Program-made: the position numbers and the translations under genes
Shown here: positions 8,225-16,219 of the stretch, one piece after another
How the letters are laid out: each line of letters begins with the position of its first letter
Numbering within the stretch: the stretch's first letter is position 1
Notes under the pieces: generated by a model
The model's database searches: none
What the model saw: only the letters and a program-made list of their open reading frames with translations
What the model was told of the DNA's origin: nothing
Source: Treponema maltophilum ATCC 51939
GTDB taxonomy: Bacteria; Spirochaetota; Spirochaetia; Treponematales; Treponemataceae
Reading direction: 5' to 3'
DNA: 64,000 nucleotides
Assembly: GCF_000413055.1 (NCBI RefSeq)
Contig: NZ_KE332518.1
Span: forward strand, 993,583 to 1,057,582

Positions 8225-9198
8225 AAATGCCGGATTTTTTTGTCCGCTTAACCGACAATCTGCCGATTAAACTGCTTGCCGTTGCGGCCGCCGTTTTGCT
8301 GTATTTTTCGTATCAAATCACTACGCTCGATTCAAAATCATTTTCGATTCCGCTCCAAGTGCGCGAGGGCGGCAGCTTCGCCCTGGCCGATGATCCGCCC
8401 CAATATGTGCGCGTTACGGTGAGGGCAAAGCCGGAACAAACCGCAGCCGTTCAAAAGGGCGACATAACCGCTTACATCGACACTTCTTCGGTAACCGCAA
8501 GCGGAGTAAGTTCCTTATCGGTTAAGTTGGGGCTCAAGGATTATTTTACGCTCATGGATCCGCTCGACGTGCAGGTTAAGCCGAATACGATTTCACTGCA
8601 TTTCGAACAAAATGCAGCGAAATCGGTGCCTGTCAAAGCGTTTTTTTTAGGCAGTCTGCCTGAAGGTTATGAAATCGTTTCGCAAACCGTCGATCCTGAA
8701 AACGTTAAAATAGTCGGTGCCCAATCGGTCGTCGATGCGGTCGAATCGGTGAGTACGGTCGGCATCGATTTACAAAACAAAACGGAATCTTTTACCGCTA
8801 CGGTAAAAATCGAAACCGATTTAAGGCGCGTACAGGTGGCGGATGTTCAAGACGTTACGGTGCGAGTCGAAATTAAAGCGCAGGCTTTAACTCGCAGTTT
8901 TTCCGTGAGCGCCCAAGCACTGAATCTGAACGCCGGTCTTGAGCTTGCAAAAGAATTGGATAAGGTAACGCTGACCCTGTCCGGCACAAAAAATGCTTTA
9001 TCTTCTTTCACACCGGGCGAATCGGCCGTTCAAGCCGACTTTTCCGATGCGCATACCGCGGGCATCCATTCCGTCCAGCTGCGGGTAAATATTCCCGACG
9101 AATTCTCGGTTGTTGCCGTCGACCCTCCCGTATTGGAAGCGGAACTTGCGGAAACATCTTCGGATTTTTCTTCGGGCAATTTCCGAGAGGACTTATGA
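8221..9198 (+). CDS. cdaR: YbbR-domain regulator of diadenylate cyclase
   Basis: The 325-residue protein has an N-terminal transmembrane helix (about residues 14-32, LPIKLLAVAAAVLLYFSYQI) followed by an extracytoplasmic region of tandem YbbR repeats. Recurrent patterns such as VRVTVRAKPEQ, VKIVGAQSVVDAVESVSTV and DVTVRVEIKAQ mark the repeats. In Firmicutes the equivalent protein binds CdaA and tunes its activity. The ATGA overlap with cdaA and the ATGA overlap with acpS place it mid-operon. No catalytic residues are expected. Confidence 0.85.
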   Translation: MKMPDFFVRLTDNLPIKLLAVAAAVLLYFSYQITTLDSKSFSIPLQVREGGSFALADDPPQYVRVTVRAKPEQTAAVQKGDITAYIDTSSVTASGVSSLSVKLGLKDYFTLMDPLDVQVKPNTISLHFEQNAAKSVPVKAFFLGSLPEGYEIVSQTVDPENVKIVGAQSVVDAVESVSTVGIDLQNKTESFTATVKIETDLRRVQVADVQDVTVRVEIKAQALTRSFSVSAQALNLNAGLELAKELDKVTLTLSGTKNALSSFTPGESAVQADFSDAHTAGIHSVQLRVNIPDEFSVVAVDPPVLEAELAETSSDFSSGNFREDL

Positions 9199-9587
9199 TA
9201 ACGGGCTGCGGCATCGACATTGTAGATACGGAACGCTTTGTTCCGTGGATGCGACAGGAGCGCTTTATTCGGCGTTTTTTTCATGCGGATGAAGCCGCCT
9301 ACGTTTGTTCGCTTCCGGTGCGGCAGGGAGCGGAAAGTTTGGCCGCGCGCTTTGCCGCAAAAGAAGCATTCGGAAAAGCGCTGGGAACCGGTCTTGCGGG
9401 TTTTCAGTTGAGCGACGTATGCGTATGCAAAGACAAAACCGGAAAGCCGTTTTTGCGTTTATACGGTTCTGCCGAGCAATTGCTGAAAAAAAACGGAGCG
9501 CAGCGCGTACATCTTTCGTTGGCGCATGAAAAACGCTATGCCGTTGCGCAGGTTATATTGGAAGGGGGGAAGAATGAATCTGTATAA
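9195..9587 (+). CDS. acpS: Holo-[acyl-carrier-protein] synthase
   Basis: AcpS moves 4'-phosphopantetheine from CoA to the serine of acyl carrier protein. The 130-residue protein starts MITGCGIDIVDTERF (Mg-binding Asp in GIDIV) and has LAARFAAKEAFGKALGTG (catalytic Glu/Lys segment) and a C-terminal HLSLAHEKRYAVAQVIL. Length and motifs are normal for the family. It overlaps cdaR by 4 bases. The next gene, a DUF2225 protein, starts 14 bases before its stop. Confidence 0.93.
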   Translation: MITGCGIDIVDTERFVPWMRQERFIRRFFHADEAAYVCSLPVRQGAESLAARFAAKEAFGKALGTGLAGFQLSDVCVCKDKTGKPFLRLYGSAEQLLKKNGAQRVHLSLAHEKRYAVAQVILEGGKNESV

Positions 9588-10470
9588 AAAAAATGACGAC
9601 TCGAAGAACTTAGCCGTATCGTTTTATTCAAAACAGAAAGTTTTGTGCCCCTTTTGTAAAAAACAGTTTGCGCGGGAAGAAATGCTGACCGGCGGCGGTC
9701 GCATGATCGCCGGAGAGCTTACCGACGAGTTAAGGCGAATCTTCGAGCCTTCGGTAAAGTTCGGCCGGATTTATCCGCTTATTTATTCGGTTGCCGCCTG
9801 TCCCGTGTGCCATGCCGCCTTATTGTGGAACGATTTTGAACACTTTGCCGACGAGCAAATTATAGAAGAAATTATAGATACCGAAGACGCGCGCAAAAAA
9901 TCCGTGGAAGCGGTTTTTCCCTTTTATGATTTAAAACGGCCGCGTACGGTTTTCGACGGCGCGGCGGCCTATTATCTTGCGTTGCTGTGCTACGAACATC
10001 TTCCCGCACAATATTCGCCGACGATAAAAAAAGCGCAAATATGTCTGCGTCTTGCGTGGCTGTGCGGCGATTTGAATTCGCTGTGTCCCGACCGCGGCTT
10101 CGATTACGTTCAGCAGCGTTTTTACCGCAAAGCGCTTTTTTTGTATCAGGAATCTTTGGATTACGAAATTCACCGCATAGAAAATATCACCGCGATCGGT
10201 CATTTCGGTCCCGATATCGATAAAAACTACGGCTACGACGGCGTTATTTATCTGTGCGCACTTTTGGAATATAAATACGGGCAAAAGCAAAATCAGCACG
10301 AGCGACTGCAAAAACTTGACGAACTCAAGCGCGCCATTGCCCGCATATTCGGCTTGGGGAAATCCTCTAAAAACAAACCGGGCCCGCTTTTGGAACATTC
10401 ACGCAGTTTATACGACAAGCTGACCGCCGAATTGAAAGAAGCCAACATGATCGATTTCGACGACGAATAA
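9574..10470 (+). CDS. DUF2225 family protein
   Basis: The 298-residue protein has two cysteine pairs, CPFCKKQF near residue 24 and ACPVCHAAL near residue 75, then a helical region with TPR-like spacing. This is the layout of DUF2225 proteins, common in spirochaetes and clostridia, whose function is unknown. The cysteines could bind zinc. ATG 9574 is preceded by a run of six G, an acceptable Shine-Dalgarno; an upstream in-frame ATG at 9526 lies deep inside acpS and is unlikely. The gene overlaps acpS and is 17 bases before truA. Confidence 0.75.
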   Translation: MNLYKKNDDSKNLAVSFYSKQKVLCPFCKKQFAREEMLTGGGRMIAGELTDELRRIFEPSVKFGRIYPLIYSVAACPVCHAALLWNDFEHFADEQIIEEIIDTEDARKKSVEAVFPFYDLKRPRTVFDGAAAYYLALLCYEHLPAQYSPTIKKAQICLRLAWLCGDLNSLCPDRGFDYVQQRFYRKALFLYQESLDYEIHRIENITAIGHFGPDIDKNYGYDGVIYLCALLEYKYGQKQNQHERLQKLDELKRAIARIFGLGKSSKNKPGPLLEHSRSLYDKLTAELKEANMIDFDDE

Positions 10471-10487
10471 ACCGGGTATCGAGCATC

Positions 10488-11312
10488 ATGCGCAATATTT
10501 TGCTTACGCTTTCCTACGACGGAACTTTTTTTTGCGGGTGGCAGCGCCAGGAATGCAGGATCGATGCCGCAGCCGCATCGAACGGAACGCACAGGCGCGC
10601 GCGCACGGTTATGCAAAAGCGCGCGCGCACCGTTCAGGAAGAAGTTGAAAAAGTTTTGGCCCATATTCATAAGCAGCCGGTCGTCTTGTACGCCTCCGGG
10701 CGCACCGATTCGGGCGTTCACGCGGCAGCCCAAGCCGCAAATTTTATTTCTCCGATCGATTCCATTCCGCTTGAAAATTATATTCCCGCTTTAAATAGCC
10801 GCCTTCCTTCGGATATACGCGTGCATAAAGCCGAAGAAAAATCGCCGGATTTTAACGCCCGCTTCAATGCGGTGAACCGTACCTATCGCTATTTTTTTTA
10901 CTGCGGAAAAACGCCTGCCGCATGCGAAATGAACTACGTGTGGCCGCTGTACCGCTATCCCGATATCGCCAAGCTTAACGAGATGGCATTCTGTCTACAC
11001 GGCGAAACCGATTGTTCGGCTTTCAGCGCCGCCGGCGACAAAAGTCTTTCTAAAAACCGTTTTATAGAACGCGCCGTTTTTTTTATGCAGGGCGAAAAAC
11101 TCGTGTTCGAAATTTGCGCAAACGCTTTTTTATGGAAAATGGTGCGTTCTCTTGCCGGCACGTTTATCGAACTTGAAAAAAGCGGCGGCGGCGCACAAGA
11201 GTTCCGTCGCATACTTATGTCGAAAGACCGGAAAAATGCGGGTTTGACGGCTCCCGCCCAAGGACTTTTTTTGTGGAATGTCTGCTTTGAAGGAATCAGG
11301 GTTCATCCGTAG
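10488..11312 (+). CDS. truA: tRNA pseudouridine(38-40) synthase TruA with a lineage-specific insertion
   Basis: TruA isomerises uridines 38-40 in the tRNA anticodon arm. Family motifs are LTLSYDGTFFCGWQRQ, the catalytic ASGRTDSGVHA (Asp74), ALNSRLPSDIRV, FNAVNRTYRYFF and ANAFLWKMVRS. Between residues 22 and 48, where other TruA proteins go directly from the WQRQ loop to 'RTVQ', there is an extra stretch. It contains an 8-residue tandem duplication (RARTVMQK/RARTVQEE), coded by a GCGCGCGCAC repeat at 10595 and 10619. The insertion falls in a loop near the tRNA-binding face. The gene ends the plus-strand housekeeping run. Confidence 0.93.
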   Translation: MRNILLTLSYDGTFFCGWQRQECRIDAAAASNGTHRRARTVMQKRARTVQEEVEKVLAHIHKQPVVLYASGRTDSGVHAAAQAANFISPIDSIPLENYIPALNSRLPSDIRVHKAEEKSPDFNARFNAVNRTYRYFFYCGKTPAACEMNYVWPLYRYPDIAKLNEMAFCLHGETDCSAFSAAGDKSLSKNRFIERAVFFMQGEKLVFEICANAFLWKMVRSLAGTFIELEKSGGGAQEFRRILMSKDRKNAGLTAPAQGLFLWNVCFEGIRVHP

Positions 11313-11383
11313 ACGAGGCGTCGCCTACGGCCGCGCCGTTGTGGGGGCAAGCGGCGCCTAAGGCCGCAAAATACAGGATCCGG

Positions 11384-11857
11384 TCAGGCGCGTTTTTCCG
11401 TTTTCGGTCGTAATTTTGCGGTGCTTAACGATTCGGCCGTCAGCGCGGCGGCACTTTGGGATGAGGCGTTTTCAGGACAAAGAGCGCAAGTCGTTTTGGC
11501 GTTTTTTACGCAGGATTCTATTTTTTCGAGCGTTTCGTCGCTTAAAAAATGTTCCATTAAGCACGCGTCTTTGTTCGCGTTTTCCGGCGATATACCTAAA
11601 TTCGTTTGCAAAAAGCTGCTTATCGTATCGTGTTTGTGCTTTATTTCCAAATACTTTTGTCTGCCCAATTCGGTTATAATAATATCGCCGTAGGGCTCGT
11701 GTTCGATCATGCCCTTATCTTCGAGTAAATGGAGGGCGACATGAACCGAGGGTTTCGACAGCTTCAGCGTTGCGGCTATATCTTTGACGCGCGGCATATT
11801 GCCGCCCTGCGCGAGGTTCCCGATGGTTTCCAAATAATCTTCGAGGCTCTGTGTCAT
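11384..11857 (-). CDS. DtxR/MntR-family metal-dependent repressor (TroR-like)
   Basis: The 157-residue protein has an N-terminal winged helix, LEDYLETIGNL...MPRVKDIAATLKLSKPSVHVALHLLEDKGMI, and a dimerisation domain with KHKHDTISSFL and ACLMEHFLSDET. Metal ligands are visible: His in KHKH, Cys99, Glu102 and His103. Cys at position 99 follows the DtxR/IdeR pattern, where manganese-type MntR has Glu, so iron or mixed sensing is possible. The SH3-like C-terminal domain of DtxR is missing; instead there is a short tail with CALC. It follows priA by 7 bases, but the target transporter genes are not in the window. Confidence 0.85.
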   Translation of the reverse strand: MTQSLEDYLETIGNLAQGGNMPRVKDIAATLKLSKPSVHVALHLLEDKGMIEHEPYGDIIITELGRQKYLEIKHKHDTISSFLQTNLGISPENANKDACLMEHFLSDETLEKIESCVKNAKTTCALCPENASSQSAAALTAESLSTAKLRPKTEKRA

Positions 11858-11864
11858 GCTCCCA

Positions 11865-13946
11865 TTATAACAGGCTTATCGGGTCTACGTCAACTTCAAT
11901 ATACACGCCCGAAGGAGTTTTGTATGAGGCTAAAAACGTGCGCACAAGCTGCTGCATATACGAAAGTTTTTTACCGCGCAGTAAAATATGGCAGCGGAAA
12001 TTGGCGGCGATTTTCGCAAGCGGGCATTCGGTCGGTCCCAAAATCTCCATCATGTGCGGATCCGAAGAATCGGCTATACTGCGGGCAGCCGTTTCCGCCG
12101 CATCGCGCGTTTTCGTTTCGTTTGCCGATCTGAACACGAGCCTGACAAGGCGGCTGAAAGGCGGAAAATTCAGCTCACGGCGCGCGTTCAGCTCCTTTTC
12201 GTAAAATTCCTCTACGCGGCTGCCGCATGCCAAGGCAACCGCGTCCCTTTCAGGATCGTAGGTTTGCACGATAACTTCGCCGTCGGGAAAAAAACGTCCC
12301 GCTCTTCCTGCAACCTGCACGATAAGCGCAAAGGTGCGCTCGGCCGCTCTGAAGTCGGGCAAATGCAATCCCGTGTCCGCCATAACCACGCCGACAAGCC
12401 GCACACCGGGAAAATTCAAGCCCTTCGCGACCATTTGCGTTCCGAGCAAAATATCGGCTTTTTTTTCTTTAAACAGCGAAAGTTTTTCTTCAAGATCGCC
12501 GCGGCCGGTTAAGCTGTCGCTGTCCGCGCGCACAATGCGGGCTGAAGGAAATTTGGCGCGCACTTCTTCTTCGATAAATTCGGTACCGAAACCCGAATAT
12601 TCTATATCGAGCGAACCGCACGACGGGCACGAAGAAGGCGGCTTTACCGACCAGCCGCAATAATGGCAGCGCAGGATTTTTTCGCGTTTGTGATAGGTGA
12701 GCGACACCGAACAGTTTTTGCATTTTAAGTCGAAGCCGCACGATTTGCACCTGAAAAAATGGGTAAAGCCGCGCCGGTTTAAAAATAAAATAACCTGCCT
12801 TTTGTCATTGAGCGTATTGCCTATGCGCTCTTCCAAATACCGCGAAAGACAGCCGTTCGTTTGCGCTCTTTTTTCACCGCTTGCCAAATCGATAAGTTCT
12901 ATTGTCGGTTCTTTGCCGCCGGCCAGCCGCCTGCTCAAACGGTACTCGCCGATTTTGTTTTGCTTCATCATGTGCCAGGCTTCGAGCGAAGGTGTGGCGC
13001 TTCCCATAACGAGAGGAATATGCAGGTTCATGCAGCGCTTGATCGCAACCTGACGCGCCGAATAGCGCGGCGAGTTTCCCGATTTGTATGAGCCGTCATG
13101 TTCTTCGTCGATGATAATCAAGCCCAAATCGGGAACGGGAGCAAATACGGCGCTGCGCGCACCTATAACGACGCGGGCTTTTTTTTCGATGATTCTGCGC
13201 CATTGGGCAAGTTTTTGGCTCCCGGTAAGCGCCGAATGCAGCACCGCCGCCGTTTCGCCGAAGCGCGCCGTTACGGCCTGTACGACTTGCTTCGTCAAGC
13301 CTATTTCAGGCACCAGATAAATAACGCCCCTTCCTTCGGCAAGTTTTTGCTCGGCTATGCGCAAAAACACTTCCGTTTTGCCCGAACCGGTCGTTCCGTA
13401 CAGATAATGCATGAGGCGTTCTTTGTCGGCAAGAATCGCGTTGACCGCATCGCTTTGTTCCTGCGAAAGCGTTTTCGGCACGAATTCTTCGGCGTCGGTG
13501 TCGAATGAAAAATCGGGATTCCGCGCTTCTTTTTTACCCAAGGGCAGCATGGCGCTCAACGCTTCCCCGCGCGAGCACAGATAATAGTCTTCCATCCATA
13601 AAGCAAGGTCGACTTGTTCCCGCGTAAAAAGCGGCACCTCGTCTATAACGCGTCCGAGCGGTTTTATCTTTTCGGCGGGAAAATCGAGCGAAGGGGGAAG
13701 TTCGGTATGAATTTTGACGATAAAGGCCGTCATCTTCCTTTTGCCGAAGGTAACGTGGGCGCGCGTGCCGACTTGGGGAAGGACAGCGGCGGTTTGTTGT
13801 TCGGATTTTCGTTCGGTTTTATGCCCGGAATTTTTGGCGGAATTCCGTTTTGTTTTATAATCGGAATCTTGCGCCGTCCAGTTGTAAAAAAACGAAGCGT
13901 GCAGGGGAATGTTTAAAAAAACTTCCGCCCATAACCGATCAGTCAT
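11865..13946 (-). CDS. priA: Primosomal replication-restart helicase PriA
   Basis: PriA reloads the replisome at stalled forks. The protein has an N-terminal 3'-DNA-binding domain, the Walker A motif YGTTGSGKTEVF, LIIIDEEHDGSYK, GSATPSLE, and the zinc-binding region with four CxxC pairs (CKSCGFDLKCKNC, CHYCGW, CPSCGS). The helicase C motifs LGTQMVAKGLNFP and QVAGRAGRF follow. A charged Lys/Ser/Thr-rich stretch (about residues 30-55) is inserted in the N-terminal domain. The start is placed at ATG 13946; an upstream TTG (13964) is possible. It overlaps the end of udg by 8 bases. Confidence 0.95.
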   Translation of the reverse strand: MTDRLWAEVFLNIPLHASFFYNWTAQDSDYKTKRNSAKNSGHKTERKSEQQTAAVLPQVGTRAHVTFGKRKMTAFIVKIHTELPPSLDFPAEKIKPLGRVIDEVPLFTREQVDLALWMEDYYLCSRGEALSAMLPLGKKEARNPDFSFDTDAEEFVPKTLSQEQSDAVNAILADKERLMHYLYGTTGSGKTEVFLRIAEQKLAEGRGVIYLVPEIGLTKQVVQAVTARFGETAAVLHSALTGSQKLAQWRRIIEKKARVVIGARSAVFAPVPDLGLIIIDEEHDGSYKSGNSPRYSARQVAIKRCMNLHIPLVMGSATPSLEAWHMMKQNKIGEYRLSRRLAGGKEPTIELIDLASGEKRAQTNGCLSRYLEERIGNTLNDKRQVILFLNRRGFTHFFRCKSCGFDLKCKNCSVSLTYHKREKILRCHYCGWSVKPPSSCPSCGSLDIEYSGFGTEFIEEEVRAKFPSARIVRADSDSLTGRGDLEEKLSLFKEKKADILLGTQMVAKGLNFPGVRLVGVVMADTGLHLPDFRAAERTFALIVQVAGRAGRFFPDGEVIVQTYDPERDAVALACGSRVEEFYEKELNARRELNFPPFSRLVRLVFRSANETKTRDAAETAARSIADSSDPHMMEILGPTECPLAKIAANFRCHILLRGKKLSYMQQLVRTFLASYKTPSGVYIEVDVDPISLL

Positions 13947-14778
13947 GCCGCCCGCTTCCCGCAAAGCCGGTATAGCCGCTTGCCAATTCGGAAAGGCGTG
14001 CTCTGAACAGTTTTAAGTCTTCCCACGCCGGCTTTTTTAAAGAGGCGTCGCGCAAAAGGGCGCTCGGATGATAGGTTGCCATAAGCGGAATATCTTTGTA
14101 CGTAAAAAAGCGGCCGTGCAGTTTTCCGATTCCTTCCGAAGTTTCCAAAAGACTTTGCGCGGCAATGCGCCCGACCGCCAAAATCATTTTAGGCTTTAAA
14201 GCGTGAATCTGCGCGTGCAAAAACGATGCGCATGCTTCGCGTTCTTCCGGAGCCGGATCCCGGTTGTGCGGCGGTCGGCATTTGACGATATTCCCGATAA
14301 AACAGTTCGTATGGCGTGAAAGACAAATCGCTTCGAGCATTTTGTCGAGCAATTTGCCCGCCGCTCCCACAAAGGGAAGCCCCGTTTCGTCTTCGTCGGC
14401 GCCCGGTCCTTCGCCTATAACCATAACCAGCGGATGAAGGCTGCCGAAACCGGGAACGGTATTTTTCCGTGTTTTTGCCAAGACGCAGCGCGAACAGCGG
14501 GCAACCTTTTGCGCTATGGCGTCCATCGTTTGTTCCGCGGCAACCGGAATTGTTCCCGCGGTGCCGTCCGCGAAAGCCGCCGTTTGGAACGCCGTGCACG
14601 CGGCTTCCGCAGTGCATGCGGTCTTTGCCGCGGACGGGGATGCGGCATGCACGGTTTTTGAAGAAACGCGTATATCGGAAAGTTTTAAAGGTGCAAGCGG
14701 TTTTTTATAGATCCACGAAGAGGCCGTATTCAGCACATCGATAAGAAGCTCGCGGTCGGCCGAAGACATGTTCTGCAT
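13939..14778 (-). CDS. Family 4 uracil-DNA glycosylase with [4Fe-4S] cluster
   Basis: The enzyme removes uracil from DNA. Family 4 signatures are GEGPGADEDETGLPFVGAAG, NIVKCRPPHNRDP and ATYHPSALLR. Four cluster cysteines are seen: CSRC, KCRPP and EACASF. The N-terminal region contains an Ala/Thr/Ser-rich low-complexity linker of about 40 residues before the catalytic domain. I place the start at ATG 14778, because TTGAAA-17-TATAGT lies directly ahead and leaves a leader of about one base; a second ATG is at 14769. The TTG at 14814 that also opens the frame is part of the -35 box. It is first in a udg-priA-dtxR operon. Confidence 0.9.
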   Translation of the reverse strand: MQNMSSADRELLIDVLNTASSWIYKKPLAPLKLSDIRVSSKTVHAASPSAAKTACTAEAACTAFQTAAFADGTAGTIPVAAEQTMDAIAQKVARCSRCVLAKTRKNTVPGFGSLHPLVMVIGEGPGADEDETGLPFVGAAGKLLDKMLEAICLSRHTNCFIGNIVKCRPPHNRDPAPEEREACASFLHAQIHALKPKMILAVGRIAAQSLLETSEGIGKLHGRFFTYKDIPLMATYHPSALLRDASLKKPAWEDLKLFRARLSELASGYTGFAGSGRHD

Positions 14779-14785
14779 ATACCTT

Positions 14786-14814
14786 ACTATACTCCGAGCC
14801 GGCCTTTTTTTCAA
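14786..14814 (-). promoter_or_regulatory. Promoter of udg-priA-dtxR operon, leaderless configuration
   Basis: TTGAAA (14814-14809), a 17-base spacer and TATAGT (14791-14786) precede the ATG at 14778 by 7 bases. The predicted transcription start is 14779 and there is no Shine-Dalgarno sequence within reach. Confidence 0.6.
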
Positions 14815-14849
14815 GATGAAAGCGGGGCGTTGATTGAGTAGCGCGCGCC

Positions 14850-16145
14850 TTATTCCACGTAAATCGGATTGCTTAAACTGACGAGCATGTCGATTCCGAT
14901 TAAATTGCGGTACAGTTCGATCCGGTAAAAAGACGCTTTTTCTACGGCGAATTCCTGCGTGTAGACGCCTCTGAACGGAATGATTTGTTCGACAATTTGA
15001 TTTTTCCCGTTTATCAGTTTAACGACGTCGCCGGCATTGCAGCCTTCGACCGAAAATTTCCCGGTAAGGCCGGCTTTCCACAAAGCGGTTTCGCCGAAGA
15101 TTTTGCCGTTTATGTCCATGTTCAATCTCGGCCCGTTCGGCGCTATACTGATGAAGGAATTCCCCTTCGAGAGCGCCGTTCTCAGTTCATCGACCGAATT
15201 GCCGTCCGCGTACACAAAGGTTGTCGGAGTGCCGTAGGTTCGCGCCAATTCGTTCCGGTGCGTGTCCGAGCCGCCGACTGCGGGAATTTTTTTGCCTTCG
15301 CACAGCCATTGGTGCCAGCGCGCTATCGCCCGCATTTCCGATTCTTTCATCGGGCCGTTCCACACTTCAACCATGTCGTACGGAAAATCTTTATAGCCGA
15401 ATTTCCATCCGCAAAAGGGGCAGTCCACGTGATTCAGCGAAATCAACGCGCCGCGCGCTTTTGCTTCAAGAAAGATTTTTTTCATTTCATCAAACGTATT
15501 CGACAAAAGCGCCGAATCGAAGGTTTGGATTTTGTATTCGTTAAAATAAAAATTCGCGTGTCCGCGATAGTTTGTATATTCCATACCGGGAATGACGGTG
15601 ATGTTTTCGGCATGGCCGATTTCGGTGTTCTGCACGGTGTTGTTGTGATCGGTAAGCGCGATAAAGTCGAGGCCGGCTTTTTTACAAAAGTCGATAACTT
15701 CGGCCGTCATATATGCGCCGTCGCTGTTGATTGTGTGCATGTGAATGTCGCCTTTGTACAGGCGTTTTTGCTTGGGATAAAACCGTATGTGCAGTTTTAC
15801 CGTAACTTCCGATTTTATTTTGTATAAGCCGAGGGCGGCAGCCCACTGTCCTTCGCAAATGGGGCAGGGGATGTAGCCTGCGGTTGCTTCCGTTGCGCAG
15901 ATGAAAATCGATTTTTTATCGGAACCCGACCAGCCCTTGAGTTCTCCGTCGGGGCTGTACAAGCCCAAATCGATTATATTTTCTTCTTCTATCTTAACGC
16001 CGTTTTGATTTTGTTCTTTGCCGAAACGCGGATAATCGTAGTCGATTTCCATGCGGTCGGTTCCGGCGGGCACCGTAAACGGATGTTTTACGTAGGTTCG
16101 CTCTTGATTTTGCCGAAAGGTAAGTTCAAAATGAAGTTCGGTCAT
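14850..16145 (-). CDS. CehA/McbA-type PHP-domain metallohydrolase
   Basis: The 431-residue protein has an N-terminal beta domain (about 1-130) and a PHP phosphoesterase domain. Metal motifs are GDIHMHTINSDG, ALTDHNN, GMEYTNYRGHANFY, SLNHVDCPFCGWKFG and VGGSDTHRNE. This order matches the CehA/McbA family, which includes carbaryl esterases and putative phosphoesterases. A C-terminal beta domain follows. No signal peptide is seen. It is the last gene of the AraC-controlled ABC importer operon, with a terminator-like hairpin in front. It probably acts on the imported compound, perhaps a phosphodiester-linked sugar; the true substrate is unknown. Confidence 0.8.
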   Translation of the reverse strand: MTELHFELTFRQNQERTYVKHPFTVPAGTDRMEIDYDYPRFGKEQNQNGVKIEEENIIDLGLYSPDGELKGWSGSDKKSIFICATEATAGYIPCPICEGQWAAALGLYKIKSEVTVKLHIRFYPKQKRLYKGDIHMHTINSDGAYMTAEVIDFCKKAGLDFIALTDHNNTVQNTEIGHAENITVIPGMEYTNYRGHANFYFNEYKIQTFDSALLSNTFDEMKKIFLEAKARGALISLNHVDCPFCGWKFGYKDFPYDMVEVWNGPMKESEMRAIARWHQWLCEGKKIPAVGGSDTHRNELARTYGTPTTFVYADGNSVDELRTALSKGNSFISIAPNGPRLNMDINGKIFGETALWKAGLTGKFSVEGCNAGDVVKLINGKNQIVEQIIPFRGVYTQEFAVEKASFYRIELYRNLIGIDMLVSLSNPIYVE

Positions 16146-16161
16146 AACATGTCCTTATTCT

Positions 16162-16201
16162 AAAAAAATACCGGCACCGTTTTTACAACGGGTGCCGGCA
16201 G
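16162..16201 (-). terminator. Intrinsic terminator/attenuator between binding protein and PHP gene
   Basis: On the minus strand TGCCGGCACCCGT pairs with ACGGTGCCGGT and is followed by ATTTTTTT. It lies between the binding-protein stop (16220) and the PHP start (16145), so it would lower, not abolish, PHP expression. Confidence 0.75.
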
Positions 16202-16219
16202 TTTTTATCGTTATCGGCT

